Assembly: GCF_024346875.1 (NCBI RefSeq)
Contig: NZ_AP024871.1
Span: 1,302,001 to 1,366,000, forward strand
Source: Vibrio gallicus
Lineage (GTDB): Bacteria > Pseudomonadota > Gammaproteobacteria > Enterobacterales > Vibrionaceae
Reading direction: 5' to 3'
DNA: 64,000 nucleotides
In this document: in pieces, positions 6,736-16,955 of the stretch
How positions within the stretch are numbered: position 1 is the first letter of the stretch
How the letters are laid out: each line of letters begins with the position of its first letter
Made by a program: the position numbers and the translations under genes
The notes under the pieces: model-generated
The model's input: only the letters and a program-made list of their open reading frames with translations
Told to the model about the DNA's origin: nothing
The model's database searches: none

Positions 6736-7785
6736 TCAGACCTTATCGTGATTTTTGGTAATCGATAGTTGTAAACGTTGCTTAACAGCACCTAATATGC
6801 GGTTGCGCACATGCGAAAGTTTAAGCTGGTTTTTGGGTGTAAATGAAATAGGCCTAGTTAATTCGGCTGTCTTGATGCCGAGCCTAGCGGTCAATAGTCC
6901 GACCCCTATCCCCTGTGCAGCGCGTGAAGATAATTTAGCGGTCATATCCATAGATAAAAAATCTATCCCAGCATCAATCACCAGTTCACTTCCTCCGGCG
7001 GCAGCCATATTAATAAATATGGAGCGCAGCAGCTTTATCCGCGACCAATAACCTAGCTCAACCCCATAGGATTTAGAGATGGCACTCACCATAGCCAAAC
7101 TTCTCCATACCACCAAAGCCATATCTGCAATTGCAATAGGACTGACAGCTACCATAACCGCCGCCTCTGAAGAGTACTTGGCAATCAGGCGACTTACTCT
7201 TGAATCAATCGGCTCAAGCACGCTGGCTTGGTATAGGTCTAAGATGTCATTATCGCTATGAGTAGGGAGGACTTGTGCTTCAAATTTCTCCACCATTGGC
7301 GTTTCAACATTATTAGCAAACAACCCTTTGTTTAACTGTTCACAAAAGGGTAAAGCCTGCCCATAGCCATTTTGCTTAGCGATGACTTGAGATTGCTGCT
7401 GTAGATCAGCCTGCCCTTTTAGCCTGCGTAACTTAATGAGCTCTCGAATAAGTGCGCCAAGACCAATACAACTAATGATGCTCCACAACGCTATCCACGC
7501 TAGAGCAAGGTAATCGGCACTATCTAATGCCTCTATAAACGAATCAACCAATTGCCACACCAACAATCCGCCAAACAAGAGCGCTAGCATTCGTAGGCGT
7601 AGTTTCTTAGGCTGCGGTTTTAGCGCCTGTTCTATATCGGTTTCAATATCAGATCCATCGCTAACTAGGGTGGCATCTTGTGTAACAAAATCGCTAGAAT
7701 CAAAGGTTTGCTTTTTCTGCAACTCTTCAGCATCTTGCTGTGATTGAGTCTGATGAAACACGTGTTTTTGTTTGTAGTTATCCAT
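6736..7785 (-). CDS. ycjF: YcjF family inner-membrane protein (DUF697/TIGR01620)
   Basis: The protein has 349 residues. Residues 1-60 are polar and cytoplasmic. Two adjacent transmembrane helices lie at about 63-81 and 92-113, and a further hydrophobic region at about 205-230. The C-terminal half carries the DUF697-type pattern (AVMVAVSPIAIADMALVVWRS, AAAGGSELVIDAG). YcjF is an uncharacterised membrane partner of the GTPase-like YcjX in the stress-linked psp neighbourhood of E. coli. It starts 3 bases after the ycjX stop, so the two are coupled, and tyrR follows after 81 bases. The function remains unknown in the family. Confidence 0.93.
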   Translation of the reverse strand: MDNYKQKHVFHQTQSQQDAEELQKKQTFDSSDFVTQDATLVSDGSDIETDIEQALKPQPKKLRLRMLALLFGGLLVWQLVDSFIEALDSADYLALAWIALWSIISCIGLGALIRELIKLRRLKGQADLQQQSQVIAKQNGYGQALPFCEQLNKGLFANNVETPMVEKFEAQVLPTHSDNDILDLYQASVLEPIDSRVSRLIAKYSSEAAVMVAVSPIAIADMALVVWRSLAMVSAISKSYGVELGYWSRIKLLRSIFINMAAAGGSELVIDAGIDFLSMDMTAKLSSRAAQGIGVGLLTARLGIKTAELTRPISFTPKNQLKLSHVRNRILGAVKQRLQLSITKNHDKV

Positions 7786-7788
7786 CTA

Positions 7789-9156
7789 TCATCTCAACTT
7801 ATCACCAATTAAAAACTCAATAGCCTTGTCCATCGCAATATGCGGTAATGCCTCACCTTCACCACAAGATTTCGGTTGAAAACTGCTAAACTCAAAGCCA
7901 GAGTTTTTCCAAAAATGAGCATTAGGGAGTGTGGCTGGTACCTCGCCAGGATACAGTGTGATTTTCTCACCATTGTCTAATGTACCGCTAATCGCCGGTT
8001 GCGCTTTACCTTTACTCTCTACGTAGCCCGCCTCAGTTGCCGATATGGATGCGACAGGCAAGCACTCCATTTCAACATTCTCAAATGATACGTATTGCCA
8101 GATTGGTTGCACTAAATGGCGAAGCAATAGCGCAAGATTCGAATGTTGATCTGGCGTGACATGATCCGCTTTGGTCGCAGCAAACAATAATTTATCGGTG
8201 CGAGGTGCAAACAGACGACGTAAAATCGAATTATTGCCGTAGCTGAAGCTTTTCATAATATCTGAAATTGCCCACTGCATATCATTAAACGCATGTGGCC
8301 CTTGATTCAGCGAAGAAAGAACATCAACTAATACTATCTGGCGGTCAAATTCTGAGAAATAACGCTTATAAAAGGGCTTAATTACTTGATTTTGATATTC
8401 TCGATAGCGTTTATCCAACAGCTCCAGAGCGCTGCCTTTAATCAGTTTAGCTTCTGCGACATATGGGAAAAACGACAACACCGGCGCGTGGGCAAGCTCA
8501 CCGGGTAATACGAATCGACCCGGCTGAATATGATGATAGCCGTGAGACTTTAACAGCAGCAATAATTGGGTATAGTCATTGGATATTTGATTAATTAATC
8601 CATCACCCTTGTCTTGATTTAGCTTGAGGTCGACAACAGACTGCAGCCATTTTTTTACCTCTGGTAGTGGGATCTGCTCTAAGTGCTGTAATTGATTGGC
8701 TGACCATGTAGCAAAGTCCATTTCCAACATTGGTAAATCAAGTAACCACTCTCCTGGATAATCGACAATGTCTAGATACAAGGTGGCGGTGCGTGACAAT
8801 AACTTACGAGTTCGGCTATTGGGCTTGTATTTAATCGCCAATCGAATCTCACTGACATCACGAGTAGGTTGCGGCCATTGCGGAGGGGTTGAACTCAATG
8901 ATTTGATGCTTGCGTCCAGATTAAATCTAGGGGTCAGTAGGTTTTTTTGCGGTACTCTTCTCGCGCCTAGTAAGCGCTGTTGTTGCTGAACTCTTAATAA
9001 AGGAAGATTATCGTTGGTTGCACTTGATATTAATTGATTAACTAACGAAGTAATAAATGCCGTTTTCCCAGCACGAGAAAGCCCCGTCACACCAATACGG
9101 ATATGGGTGTCGAGGCCTCGATTTATTAAGTTTTTGGTTTGTCTTGTGATCTTCAT
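7789..9156 (-). CDS. ycjX: YcjX family P-loop NTPase (DUF463)
   Basis: This 455-residue protein has a Walker A motif GLSRAGKT at residues 25-32, then DIVDYPGEWLLDLPM, a DxxG-like switch region, and FAATKADHVT resembling the G4 (TKxD) specificity motif. It is the YcjX/DUF463 family, distantly GTPase-like. In E. coli it belongs to the phage-shock regulon together with ycjF. Here it is the first gene of ycjX-ycjF-tyrR. The usual psp genes are not upstream; instead a small membrane protein and fumarase precede it. The family length is about 465, so this is complete. Confidence 0.95.
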   Translation of the reverse strand: MKITRQTKNLINRGLDTHIRIGVTGLSRAGKTAFITSLVNQLISSATNDNLPLLRVQQQQRLLGARRVPQKNLLTPRFNLDASIKSLSSTPPQWPQPTRDVSEIRLAIKYKPNSRTRKLLSRTATLYLDIVDYPGEWLLDLPMLEMDFATWSANQLQHLEQIPLPEVKKWLQSVVDLKLNQDKGDGLINQISNDYTQLLLLLKSHGYHHIQPGRFVLPGELAHAPVLSFFPYVAEAKLIKGSALELLDKRYREYQNQVIKPFYKRYFSEFDRQIVLVDVLSSLNQGPHAFNDMQWAISDIMKSFSYGNNSILRRLFAPRTDKLLFAATKADHVTPDQHSNLALLLRHLVQPIWQYVSFENVEMECLPVASISATEAGYVESKGKAQPAISGTLDNGEKITLYPGEVPATLPNAHFWKNSGFEFSSFQPKSCGEGEALPHIAMDKAIEFLIGDKLR

Positions 9157-9228
9157 ATGTCTCTCCGACCCTTAAAATATTAGATAAAATGCTTTATTTC
9201 CAGCATCGGAGGGGATCATCAACACAGT

Positions 9229-9414
9229 TTAGTCGTCAACGATAAGCTTATAGATGACAAATAGTGCCAATTCTAGAGACAAGGTCAACGCAATAGTAAT
9301 CGTTATATATTTCTCTTGAAAGATAGAGATCCCATCTAAGATAAGATCGTATGCAAGCGTGCCACCAATCAGCACTGCGATGATAATCTGTAGAATTTTA
9401 ATGAAACGAGCCAT
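9229..9414 (-). CDS. Small two-helix membrane protein, unknown
   Basis: This 61-residue protein is mostly hydrophobic, with two probable transmembrane helices (about 5-27 and 35-57) joined by a short polar loop, and a short acidic tail VDD. I recognise no family. It does not resemble PspD, although it sits in the position where psp genes occur upstream of ycjX in E. coli. It lies 72 bases upstream of ycjX in the same direction. The SD AGGAAAG a few bases before the ATG supports real translation. Confidence 0.6.
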   Translation of the reverse strand: MARFIKILQIIIAVLIGGTLAYDLILDGISIFQEKYITITIALTLSLELALFVIYKLIVDD

Positions 9415-9518
9415 CCACTTTCCTTGTAATTAAATAAATCAGTAAGGTGCATTGCAAAAAACCAACACAATTGCGCAATAATCACTATTACCCTAGCTAC
9501 ATATCACTGAAAATTAAA

Positions 9519-9546
9519 GGAAAAGCGCGACAAGTGTCGCACTTTT
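9519..9546 (-). terminator. Terminator of the fumarase gene
   Basis: The arms GCGACA and TGTCGC enclose a 2-base loop, extended by AAAAGC..ACTTTT pairing. It lies 6 bases past the fumarase stop and reads into TTTT on the minus strand. Confidence 0.65.
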
Positions 9547-9551
9547 ATTCG

Positions 9552-11072
9552 TTATGCATCATCTAGTTGCGCAATATTTACCTTCCATGTGTCAGGACCA
9601 AGCTGATGAGCATTGGCACCCGTAGCATCCACAGCGACCGTAACCGGCATGTCTTCTACATCAAATTCGTAGATGGCTTCCATCCCAAGCTCTTCAAATG
9701 CGATAACCTTGGCACTCTTCACTGCCTTAGATACAAGATAAGCCGCGCCCCCAACCGCCATCAAATAGACCGCCTTATTTTGCTTAATTAGCTCGACTGT
9801 TTGCGCCCCGCGCTCGGCCTTTCCTATCATGCCAGCGATACCGGTTTGAGTAAGCATCATCTCGCTAAACTTATCCATACGAGTGGATGTGGTCGGTCCC
9901 GCTGGACCTACGGCTTCATCACCCACCGCATCCACAGGACCCACGTAGTAGATAAACTTGCCTTTGAAATCCACGCCATCGGGAAGCCCTTGTCCACTTT
10001 CCAATAGTTGCTGAATACGTTTATGTGCTGCATCACGTCCCGTGAGCATCTTGCCAGATAAGAGTAAGGTTTCACCCATTTTCCAGCTCTCGATATCAGC
10101 TTGAGTGATAGTATCTAGGTTCACTCTACGTGCGGTGTCACCCGCCTCCCATGTCACTTCAGGCCAATCCTCTAGCTTAGGGGCTTCTAATTGTGCAGGC
10201 CCCGAACCATCAAGAGTGAAGTGCACATGGCGCGTTGCAGCGCAGTTAGGAATCATACACACCGGCTTAGATGCAGCATGCGTTGGTGCGGTCTTGATCT
10301 TCACATCAAGTACGGTAGTCAAACCCCCTAGACCTTGCGCGCCAATACCGGTTTTGTTGGCCCTATCAAAGATATCTAGCCGCAGTTTTTCCTCAGTCGT
10401 ACTTGCGCCGCGCGCTTTTAATTCATGGATATCAACCGCTTCCATTAGAGACTCTTTTGCCAATACCGCAGCTTTTTCCGCCGTGCCTCCAATCCCTATG
10501 CCTAGCATACCCGGTGGACACCATCCTGCCCCCATTGTCGGTAGTGTTTCTTCAACCCATTGCGCAACATCATCTGAAGGGTTTAGCATTACCATTTTGG
10601 CTTTATTTTCAGAACCGCCGCCTTTAGCCGCAATCTGAATTTCGACCTTATCTCCCGCCACCATATTGATGTGCACAACTGCAGGAGTATTGTCTTTACT
10701 ATTAATACGTTTACCTGCTGGATCTAACAAAATGGATGCTCGCAGCGGATTTTGCGGATTGGTATACGCCTTACGCACGCCTTCGTCCACCATCTGTTGC
10801 ACAGTCATGTCCGTATCATCCCATTGCACGGCCATGCCTATATTAACAAAGCAGGTAACTATCCCAGTATCTTGACAGATCGGGCGATGACCTTGTGCCG
10901 ACATGCGAGAATTTATTAGTATTTGTGCAATAGCATCCTTTGCCGCACTACTTTGCTCAGCATGGTACGCCTTTTCCAGTGCTTGAATAAAATCAAGAGG
11001 ATGATAATAAGAGATATATTGAAGTGCGTCAGCAACGCTATCGATGACGTCTTGCTTACGAATTACAGCCAT
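9552..11072 (-). CDS. fumA: Fumarate hydratase class I (iron-sulfur)
   Basis: I chose the ATG at 11072 (SD AGGGG eight bases upstream), giving 506 residues starting MAVIRKQDVID; an upstream ATG adds 18 residues with no family match. The enzyme interconverts fumarate and malate in the TCA cycle using an oxygen-sensitive [4Fe-4S] cluster. Cluster-ligand regions are visible: Cys66 in GHRPICQDTGIVTCF, Cys in PVCMIPNCAATRHVHF, and a C-terminal domain GPAGPTTSTRMDKFSE typical of the fused alpha/beta class I enzymes. E. coli FumA and FumB are 548 residues; about 505 is usual for the other class I branch found in vibrios. It stands alone, divergent from pabB, with its own terminator. Confidence 0.93.
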   Translation of the reverse strand: MAVIRKQDVIDSVADALQYISYYHPLDFIQALEKAYHAEQSSAAKDAIAQILINSRMSAQGHRPICQDTGIVTCFVNIGMAVQWDDTDMTVQQMVDEGVRKAYTNPQNPLRASILLDPAGKRINSKDNTPAVVHINMVAGDKVEIQIAAKGGGSENKAKMVMLNPSDDVAQWVEETLPTMGAGWCPPGMLGIGIGGTAEKAAVLAKESLMEAVDIHELKARGASTTEEKLRLDIFDRANKTGIGAQGLGGLTTVLDVKIKTAPTHAASKPVCMIPNCAATRHVHFTLDGSGPAQLEAPKLEDWPEVTWEAGDTARRVNLDTITQADIESWKMGETLLLSGKMLTGRDAAHKRIQQLLESGQGLPDGVDFKGKFIYYVGPVDAVGDEAVGPAGPTTSTRMDKFSEMMLTQTGIAGMIGKAERGAQTVELIKQNKAVYLMAVGGAAYLVSKAVKSAKVIAFEELGMEAIYEFDVEDMPVTVAVDATGANAHQLGPDTWKVNIAQLDDA

Positions 11073-11222
11073 TCGTATTGCCCCTTTTAGTGTCTTTTGA
11101 ATTCCATTTACGCCGGTAAACGCCACGACGCTCTAACTTTAGTAATAACTATGATACCCTTGGCACGATTATCAAACCATACTCACCATTGTGGTGTTGT
11201 CACAATTCATACAAATTGATTC

Positions 11223-12563
11223 ATGTTTGTTCATAAACCAAAAATAACTGAAATACCTTATGAGGCAAAACTCGCTCATACAATATTCGAAGCTTGTCAT
11301 CACCTACCGTGGGCAATGCTTTTAAGTTCAGCCGATAGCTGTCACGCAAATAGTCGTTTTGATATTGTGGCACTCAAGCCATTGATAACGGTTGAGACCT
11401 GCGGTGCAAACAGTGAAATTTCACAGCAAGGCAAAGTTACTCATTCAACAACAGATCCTTTCACTCTGCTAAGAGAATTACAAGCAGAGCACTTACCCTA
11501 CTCTCCAGAGATGGAAGATATCCCGTTTTGTGGCGGTTGGTTAGGATATTTTGGATACGACTTAGGCCGTCAGATAGAAAATATTCCTAATATTGCCAAG
11601 CACGACATAGATGCCCCAGATCTTGCCGTAGGCTTGTATGAGTCAGCACTGATAATTGATCACAAACTAAAACAAGCCTATTGGGTTGGTGAGGTTCCAA
11701 ACATTGAGAGTGAGACCAGAATAAGTAAAGGCCCATTCAAGCTGACCTCTCAATGGCAACCCAATATGTCTAAAGCCGCCTATATTGAAAAGTTTGACCG
11801 AGTGCAAGAGTACCTCTCTTCTGGTGATTGCTATCAGATAAATCTTGCTCAACGCTTTAAAGCGCAGTTTGTTGGGGATGAGTGGCAAGCGTATAAAACA
11901 TTAGAGCATGAAAATTGCGCCCCATTTTCGGCCTTCATTCGCCTTAGTGAGCACGCTATTATTAGTATCTCACCAGAGCGTTTTCTACAATGTCATCGCA
12001 ATCAAGTAGAAACCAAACCGATTAAGGGCACCAGGCCAAGGTTTAAAGACCCCTCTCTAGATCAAGCGCAGATTGATGACCTTAAAACCGCATCTAAAGA
12101 TCAAGCGGAAAACTTAATGATAGTGGACCTATTACGGAATGATATTGGCCGAGTATGCGCGCCCGGAACGGTAAAAGTGCCAACGCTATTTGATATCGAG
12201 AGCTTTCCAGCTGTGCATCATCTAGTAAGCACTATTACCGGTGAACTAGACCAAAATTATGATGTATACGACCTTATTCGAGCATGCTTTCCCGGCGGTT
12301 CAATCACTGGTGCGCCTAAAGTCAGAGCAATGCAGATTATCGAAGAGCTCGAGCCACATCGACGGAACGTTTATTGTGGAAGCATCGGCTATATCAGTCG
12401 TTGTGGCAATATCGATACCAGTATCACGATTCGAACCCTGATCTCCCAACAAGGTACCTTATACGCTTGGGCTGGCGGTGGTTTGGTTGCAGATAGCCAA
12501 GCAGATGCCGAATATCAAGAAACACTGGATAAATTGGGGAAAATTCTGCCAATATTAAGCTAA
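11223..12563 (+). CDS. pabB: Aminodeoxychorismate synthase component I
   Basis: The 446-residue protein belongs to the chorismate-utilising enzymes (PabB/TrpE). It makes 4-amino-4-deoxychorismate from chorismate with ammonia from PabA, for p-aminobenzoate and folate synthesis. The key marker is PIKGT at 266-270: Lys268 is the nucleophile that distinguishes PabB, whereas TrpE has PIAGT. Further motifs are NLMIVDLLRNDIGRV and PGGSITGAPK near the C-terminus. Length is close to E. coli PabB (453). It is followed 29 bases later by nudL, as is common in gammaproteobacteria, so the two are probably co-transcribed. Confidence 0.96.
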   Translation: MFVHKPKITEIPYEAKLAHTIFEACHHLPWAMLLSSADSCHANSRFDIVALKPLITVETCGANSEISQQGKVTHSTTDPFTLLRELQAEHLPYSPEMEDIPFCGGWLGYFGYDLGRQIENIPNIAKHDIDAPDLAVGLYESALIIDHKLKQAYWVGEVPNIESETRISKGPFKLTSQWQPNMSKAAYIEKFDRVQEYLSSGDCYQINLAQRFKAQFVGDEWQAYKTLEHENCAPFSAFIRLSEHAIISISPERFLQCHRNQVETKPIKGTRPRFKDPSLDQAQIDDLKTASKDQAENLMIVDLLRNDIGRVCAPGTVKVPTLFDIESFPAVHHLVSTITGELDQNYDVYDLIRACFPGGSITGAPKVRAMQIIEELEPHRRNVYCGSIGYISRCGNIDTSITIRTLISQQGTLYAWAGGGLVADSQADAEYQETLDKLGKILPILS

Positions 12564-12592
12564 CAACAGCACACATAAGGAAGTAACTCTCA

Positions 12593-13180
12593 GTGAACCG
12601 CAATCAATTTATGAGGCGTTTTAATTTTTCGAGCCCGCAAGCATATGACTCGATCAGTTTACAGCGTTTACTTCCTATTCAAACCGAGACCTTACGCCCT
12701 GCCGCCGTATTAATAGGTCTTGTTGAGCGTAGCAACGGCCTGCACGTTCTATTGACAAAACGGGCTGCACATTTAAAGCACCACCCAGGACAGATTAGCT
12801 TTCCTGGAGGGAAATATGAGCCACAAGATGGCCAGCTACGCCACACTGCAACCCGAGAAACATGTGAAGAAGTGGGCTTAGAGCCACATCAAATTAAGAT
12901 TATCGGTGCACTGCCTCCAATACCTACGGTTAGTCAATTTGCCGTCTCGCCTTTTGTGGCATTAATTGACAGCAACTATAGCACCTCACTTGACCACAAT
13001 GAGGTTGAAGAAGCCTTCGAAGTACCGGCCGCTTTCCTGTTTTCTCCTAAAAACACCTACTCCAACCATTTTGAATTAAGGCACAGCCAACATAAAATCT
13101 TTGCTATTTCCTATCAGAGACACTTCATTTGGGGGGTAACCGCACAGATTATTGAGGCGATACAGCGTCAACTTGCTTGA
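12593..13180 (+). CDS. nudL: Nudix hydrolase NudL (putative CoA pyrophosphatase)
   Basis: The gene starts with GTG behind SD AAGGAAG and encodes 195 residues. It carries the NudL/UPF0035 signature HPGQISFPGGK followed by the Nudix box ending RETCEEVGL. The one-residue-longer spacing in this Nudix box is the same in E. coli YeaB, so it is a family trait. NudL-type enzymes are predicted to cleave coenzyme A or its derivatives to 3',5'-ADP and phosphopantetheine. Neighbour pabB is the same as in E. coli (pabB-nudL). Confidence 0.94.
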   Translation: MNRNQFMRRFNFSSPQAYDSISLQRLLPIQTETLRPAAVLIGLVERSNGLHVLLTKRAAHLKHHPGQISFPGGKYEPQDGQLRHTATRETCEEVGLEPHQIKIIGALPPIPTVSQFAVSPFVALIDSNYSTSLDHNEVEEAFEVPAAFLFSPKNTYSNHFELRHSQHKIFAISYQRHFIWGVTAQIIEAIQRQLA

Positions 13181-13301
13181 ATATCCACCGCTTATTAAAA
13201 AAAGCGCACTAAAACCTTGAAGCTCACATTTAGCTAAGTAAACTGAGAGGTTCTATTTCTATTTTGTTTTCTCAATAGCATCTATTGGAGAGTTTTATCT
13301 A

Positions 13302-14702
13302 ATGACTTACGCGCCTGTAACAGACGTACTTGGCGGAAAGCTTGCGATCGACAGTGAAGTTACTGTTCGCGGCTGGATCCGTTCACGTCGTGATTCCAAA
13401 GCTGGAATCTCTTTTCTTGCCATCTATGACGGCTCTTGTTTCGACCCGATTCAGGCCGTGGTCCCTAATAATTTAAACAATTATGAAGACGAAGTACTAA
13501 AGCTAACCACTGGCTGCTCTGTTGAAGTAACGGGTACCATTGTAGAATCACCGGCCAAAGGCCAAGACTTTGAGCTTGCAGCGACAAACGTTAAAGTTGT
13601 CGGCTGGGTTGAAGATGCTGATACCTACCCAATGGCTAAAACTCGTCACTCTATCGAGTACTTACGTGAAGTAGCGCATCTGCGTCCACGTACTAACGTG
13701 ATTGGCGCTGTAGCGCGCGTACGTAACTGCTTATCGCAAGCTATTCATCGCTTCTACCACGAGCAAGGCTTCTTCTGGACGTCAGCGCCGTTAATCACCG
13801 CATCTGATGCTGAAGGTGCAGGTGAGATGTTCCGCGTTTCGACACTAGACCTAGAAAACCTGCCTCGCACAGACAAAGGTAATGTAGATTACAACGAAGA
13901 CTTCTTTGGTAAAGAGACCTTCCTTACCGTATCTGGTCAGCTAAACGCAGAAGCGTATGCATGCGCCCTGAGTAAGGTTTACACCTTTGGACCGACATTC
14001 CGCGCTGAAAACTCAAACACCAGCCGCCACTTAGCAGAGTTCTGGATGGTTGAACCAGAGATCGCCTTTGCCGATCTTGATGACGCTGCAAAATTGGCTG
14101 AAGACATGCTTAAGTATGTATTTAAAGCTGTTCTTGCCGAGCGTCGTGATGACCTTGAGTTCTTTGCTCAGCGTATCGACAAACAAGCCATTACTCGTCT
14201 AGAACAGTTTGTAGACGCTGACTTTGCTCAAGTAGACTATACCGACGCAATCCAAATCCTACTCGATTCTGGTCGTAAGTTTGAATTTGATGTGGAATGG
14301 GGTATCGATATGTCATCAGAGCATGAACGTTACCTTGCAGAGGAGCATTTCAAGGCTCCTGTTATCGTTAAGAACTACCCGAAAGACATCAAAGCTTTCT
14401 ATATGCGCTTAAATGACGATGGCAAAACCGTAGCGGCTATGGATGTTCTAGCACCTGGCATAGGTGAAATCATCGGTGGTGCTCAACGTGAAGAGCGTCT
14501 TGACGTACTTGATGAGCGCATGATTGCTATGGGCATCGACCCTGAGCACATGAGCTGGTATCGCGATCTACGTAAATACGGCACCGTACCACATGCAGGT
14601 TTTGGTCTTGGTTTCGAGCGTCTAGTATCTTACGTAACTGGTATGGGGAATGTGCGAGACGTAATTCCATTCCCACGCACACCACGTAGTGCAAACTTCT
14701 AG
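13302..14702 (+). CDS. asnS: Asparaginyl-tRNA synthetase
   Basis: The 466 residues match the length of E. coli AsnRS. An N-terminal OB-fold anticodon-binding domain (about 1-110, [24 protein letters not shown]) precedes a class II catalytic core. Class II motif 2 is around [21 protein letters not shown] and motif 3 is [16 protein letters not shown] near the end. It attaches Asn to tRNA-Asn. The SD GGAGAG lies just upstream of the ATG. A strong terminator follows, and aspC lies downstream as in E. coli, though here without a porin gene between them. Confidence 0.98.
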   Translation: MTYAPVTDVLGGKLAIDSEVTVRGWIRSRRDSKAGISFLAIYDGSCFDPIQAVVPNNLNNYEDEVLKLTTGCSVEVTGTIVESPAKGQDFELAATNVKVVGWVEDADTYPMAKTRHSIEYLREVAHLRPRTNVIGAVARVRNCLSQAIHRFYHEQGFFWTSAPLITASDAEGAGEMFRVSTLDLENLPRTDKGNVDYNEDFFGKETFLTVSGQLNAEAYACALSKVYTFGPTFRAENSNTSRHLAEFWMVEPEIAFADLDDAAKLAEDMLKYVFKAVLAERRDDLEFFAQRIDKQAITRLEQFVDADFAQVDYTDAIQILLDSGRKFEFDVEWGIDMSSEHERYLAEEHFKAPVIVKNYPKDIKAFYMRLNDDGKTVAAMDVLAPGIGEIIGGAQREERLDVLDERMIAMGIDPEHMSWYRDLRKYGTVPHAGFGLGFERLVSYVTGMGNVRDVIPFPRTPRSANF

Positions 14703-14720
14703 ATTACGCATTGTTATTTA

Positions 14721-14743
14721 AACCGCCTACGGGCGGTTTTTTT
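14721..14743 (+). terminator. Rho-independent terminator after asnS
   Basis: The stem AACCGCC / GGGCGGTT with a short loop is followed by seven T residues, 18 bases after the asnS stop. Confidence 0.92.
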
Positions 14744-14892
14744 GTATCCAAATTACAAAAAAAATTGATATTAGACAGGTGTTACTGCTTACATTGTTAA
14801 ATTAATTACAAAGCTATTGTTTTGCCGTTTTTGTACAGGTATAAAAGAAGATAGTCACAATCCATTAATTCACTTTAACACGGACGATCCTC

Positions 14893-16083
14893 ATGTTTGA
14901 AAAAGTAGTAGCAGCTCCTGCCGACCCTATCTTAGGTTTAACTGAAGAGTTTAAAAAAGATACTCGCGATACCAAAATTAATCTCGGTGTGGGTATCTAT
15001 AAGAACGAGCAAGGTACAACCCCTGTTCTAGCCACTGTAAAAAAAGCAGAACAAGCAATTCTTGAGACTGAAACTACTAAATCTTACTTAACCATTGAAG
15101 GTACAGCGGAATACGCACTAGCGGTACAGAAACTGCTATTTGGTGACAATAGCACTATTGTTTCAAGCAAGCGTGCTAAGACAGCTCAAGCGCCTGGTGG
15201 CACCGGTGCTCTGCGCGTTGCCGGCGAGTTTATAAAACGCCATCTAAGCGGCGCTAAGATCTGGATCAGCAACCCTACATGGGCAAACCATAAAGGTGTA
15301 TTTACTGCAGCAGGAATCGAACTGGCAGAATACCGTTACTATGACGCACAGACAAAAGCCAAAGATTTTGACGCTATGCTTGCCGATTTAGAGCAAGCTA
15401 AAGAAGGCGATATCGTCCTTCTACACGGTTGCTGTCACAACCCTACGGGGATTGACCCAACGGCTGAAGAGTGGCAAACCCTTGCTAAATTAGCCTCTGA
15501 CAAGAAACTGATCCCATTGTTTGATTTCGCTTATCAAGGTTTTGGTAACGGTGTTGAAGAAGACGCCGCAGGTCTACGCGCTTTCGCTGACCACAATAGT
15601 GAAATCCTAGTTGCTAGTTCTTTCTCTAAAAACTTTGGCCTATATAACGAACGTGTTGGGGCATTTACCTTAGTGGCAAAAGATAATGATGTAGCAGTAC
15701 AGGCGTTTTCTCAGGTTAAAGCTATTATCCGCTCTATCTACTCAAACCCACCTGCTCACGGCTCTGCAGTTGTGACGCATATCCTCAATAATCCTGGCCT
15801 ACGCGCAGAATGGGAAGCGGAAGTAAAAGAGATGCGTGATCGCATTCAACAGATGCGTACTCTGTTTGTTGAAACGCTAAAGGCTCAAGGCGTCACTGAT
15901 GACTTTAGCTTTATTGAGCGTCAAAACGGTATGTTCTCTTTCTCTGGTTTGAGCAAAGAACAAGTAGGCCGTCTAAAAGAAGAGTTTGCGATTTACATCG
16001 TAGGTTCAGGTCGTATTAGTGTAGCGGGTATGACTAAAGACAATATGCTTCCTCTTTGTAAAGGCATTGCCGCTGTTCTATAA
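14893..16083 (+). CDS. aspC: Aspartate/aromatic aminotransferase (AspC/TyrB family)
   Basis: The 396 residues equal E. coli AspC in length. This fold-type I PLP enzyme moves the amino group of Asp to 2-oxoglutarate. The PLP-binding Lys246 lies in [15 protein letters not shown], and [11 protein letters not shown] carries the conserved Asn for the cofactor ring. Substrate and cofactor Arg residues occur in YNERVG and in SGRISVAG near the end. Gene order asnS-aspC supports AspC over TyrB, but the family members overlap in activity. No good TyrR box was found upstream, which also favours AspC. Confidence 0.95.
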   Translation: MFEKVVAAPADPILGLTEEFKKDTRDTKINLGVGIYKNEQGTTPVLATVKKAEQAILETETTKSYLTIEGTAEYALAVQKLLFGDNSTIVSSKRAKTAQAPGGTGALRVAGEFIKRHLSGAKIWISNPTWANHKGVFTAAGIELAEYRYYDAQTKAKDFDAMLADLEQAKEGDIVLLHGCCHNPTGIDPTAEEWQTLAKLASDKKLIPLFDFAYQGFGNGVEEDAAGLRAFADHNSEILVASSFSKNFGLYNERVGAFTLVAKDNDVAVQAFSQVKAIIRSIYSNPPAHGSAVVTHILNNPGLRAEWEAEVKEMRDRIQQMRTLFVETLKAQGVTDDFSFIERQNGMFSFSGLSKEQVGRLKEEFAIYIVGSGRISVAGMTKDNMLPLCKGIAAVL

Positions 16084-16108
16084 GCTCTAGTTTACTGGAA
16101 TTAACAGC

Positions 16109-16139
16109 AAAAACCTCAGCTATTTAGCTGAGGTTTTTT
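16109..16139 (+). terminator. Rho-independent terminator after aspC
   Basis: The arms AAACCTCAGC and GCTGAGGTTT enclose a TATTTA loop and run into a T tract, 25 bases after the stop. The left A-run may let it work for the opposite strand too. Confidence 0.93.
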
Positions 16140-16194
16140 ATTGGTGTGCTCACAAGATTAAGTATCTAAAATACAGTATATAACTGCCCTAAAG

Positions 16195-16824
16195 TTACCA
16201 TCGTAACTTAGCTATGACCCCGCCTTGATTTAGATTCAAGTCATTATTCCACGTCGTTCTTCCATATACGCCGAAAGCTAAATTATCGAATAGATAATAA
16301 TCCGCACTCAGTTCAAATGACGCTTCATGTGTCACATCGTAGTCCAGATATTCCAAGCTTGCCTTTAGTGCTATATCTTGAGAAAGGCCATAGTTTAATG
16401 CCCCATAGCCACCTAAGATAAAGTCCTTTTCTGATAGCAAGGTCGACCCATTTTGATTACGCAGTTTTAATTTTGAACCACCTAACCTGATCCCAGCTTC
16501 GAGGTCTAACGACTCACATAAGGCAAAACGACGCCCAGCAGAAACAATTAGATAATCGGCTCTATCATTTTGCTCATCGAAATGGGTAAAACGAGCTTTA
16601 TATTCAAGGTTGACGACATATAACTCACTGAGCACCCATTGCAGATTGAAGCGGCTAACTGTGACACTGTCTCTATCAACTAATACATCGGAATCAAGGT
16701 CTCCACCACCAATTGAAGCACTAAAATACGAGTAATCCACCGCAGGACTCGACCGCTGCGCAGCTTCTAGCGACGGACTTAACAGCAACATACTTATTAA
16801 ACCAAGGGGAATGAATTTCTGCAA
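16195..16824 (-). CDS. Outer-membrane beta-barrel protein, unknown role
   Basis: I chose a TTG start at 16824 because SD AAAGGAG lies six bases upstream and the protein then opens with a clean signal peptide (MQKFIPLGLISMLLLSPSLEA). A farther TTG at 16857 lacks an SD. The mature part alternates polar and hydrophobic residues in about eight strands (FSASIGGGDL, RFNLQWVLSELYVVNLEYKARF, ILGGYGALNYGL, ALKASLEYLDYDV) and ends in GVIAKLRW, with an aromatic last residue as barrel proteins require. It resembles small OmpA/OmpW-like or porin-family barrels but I cannot name the family. It is transcribed convergently with aspC. Confidence 0.72.
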   Translation of the reverse strand: MQKFIPLGLISMLLLSPSLEAAQRSSPAVDYSYFSASIGGGDLDSDVLVDRDSVTVSRFNLQWVLSELYVVNLEYKARFTHFDEQNDRADYLIVSAGRRFALCESLDLEAGIRLGGSKLKLRNQNGSTLLSEKDFILGGYGALNYGLSQDIALKASLEYLDYDVTHEASFELSADYYLFDNLAFGVYGRTTWNNDLNLNQGGVIAKLRW

Positions 16825-16955
16825 TCGACGCTCCTTTCGATAGCTTTTAAAACACAACAGTTTGAGTTTAGTACAATTAATTGCCTATATGGTGCTACTA
16901 AAACCGACAAATCGTCATTTAAATTTCAACAGCTTAGTGACTATTCGTTGATTTC

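Noticed and set aside
10105..10638. 177-residue open frame antisense to fumarase
   Set aside because: It lies wholly inside fumA on the other strand, has no SD or family pattern, and is explained by codon bias of the real gene.
14744..14892. TyrR box in the aspC promoter
   Set aside because: No TGTAAA-N6-TTTACA match with correct spacing was found; partial halves are at wrong distances.
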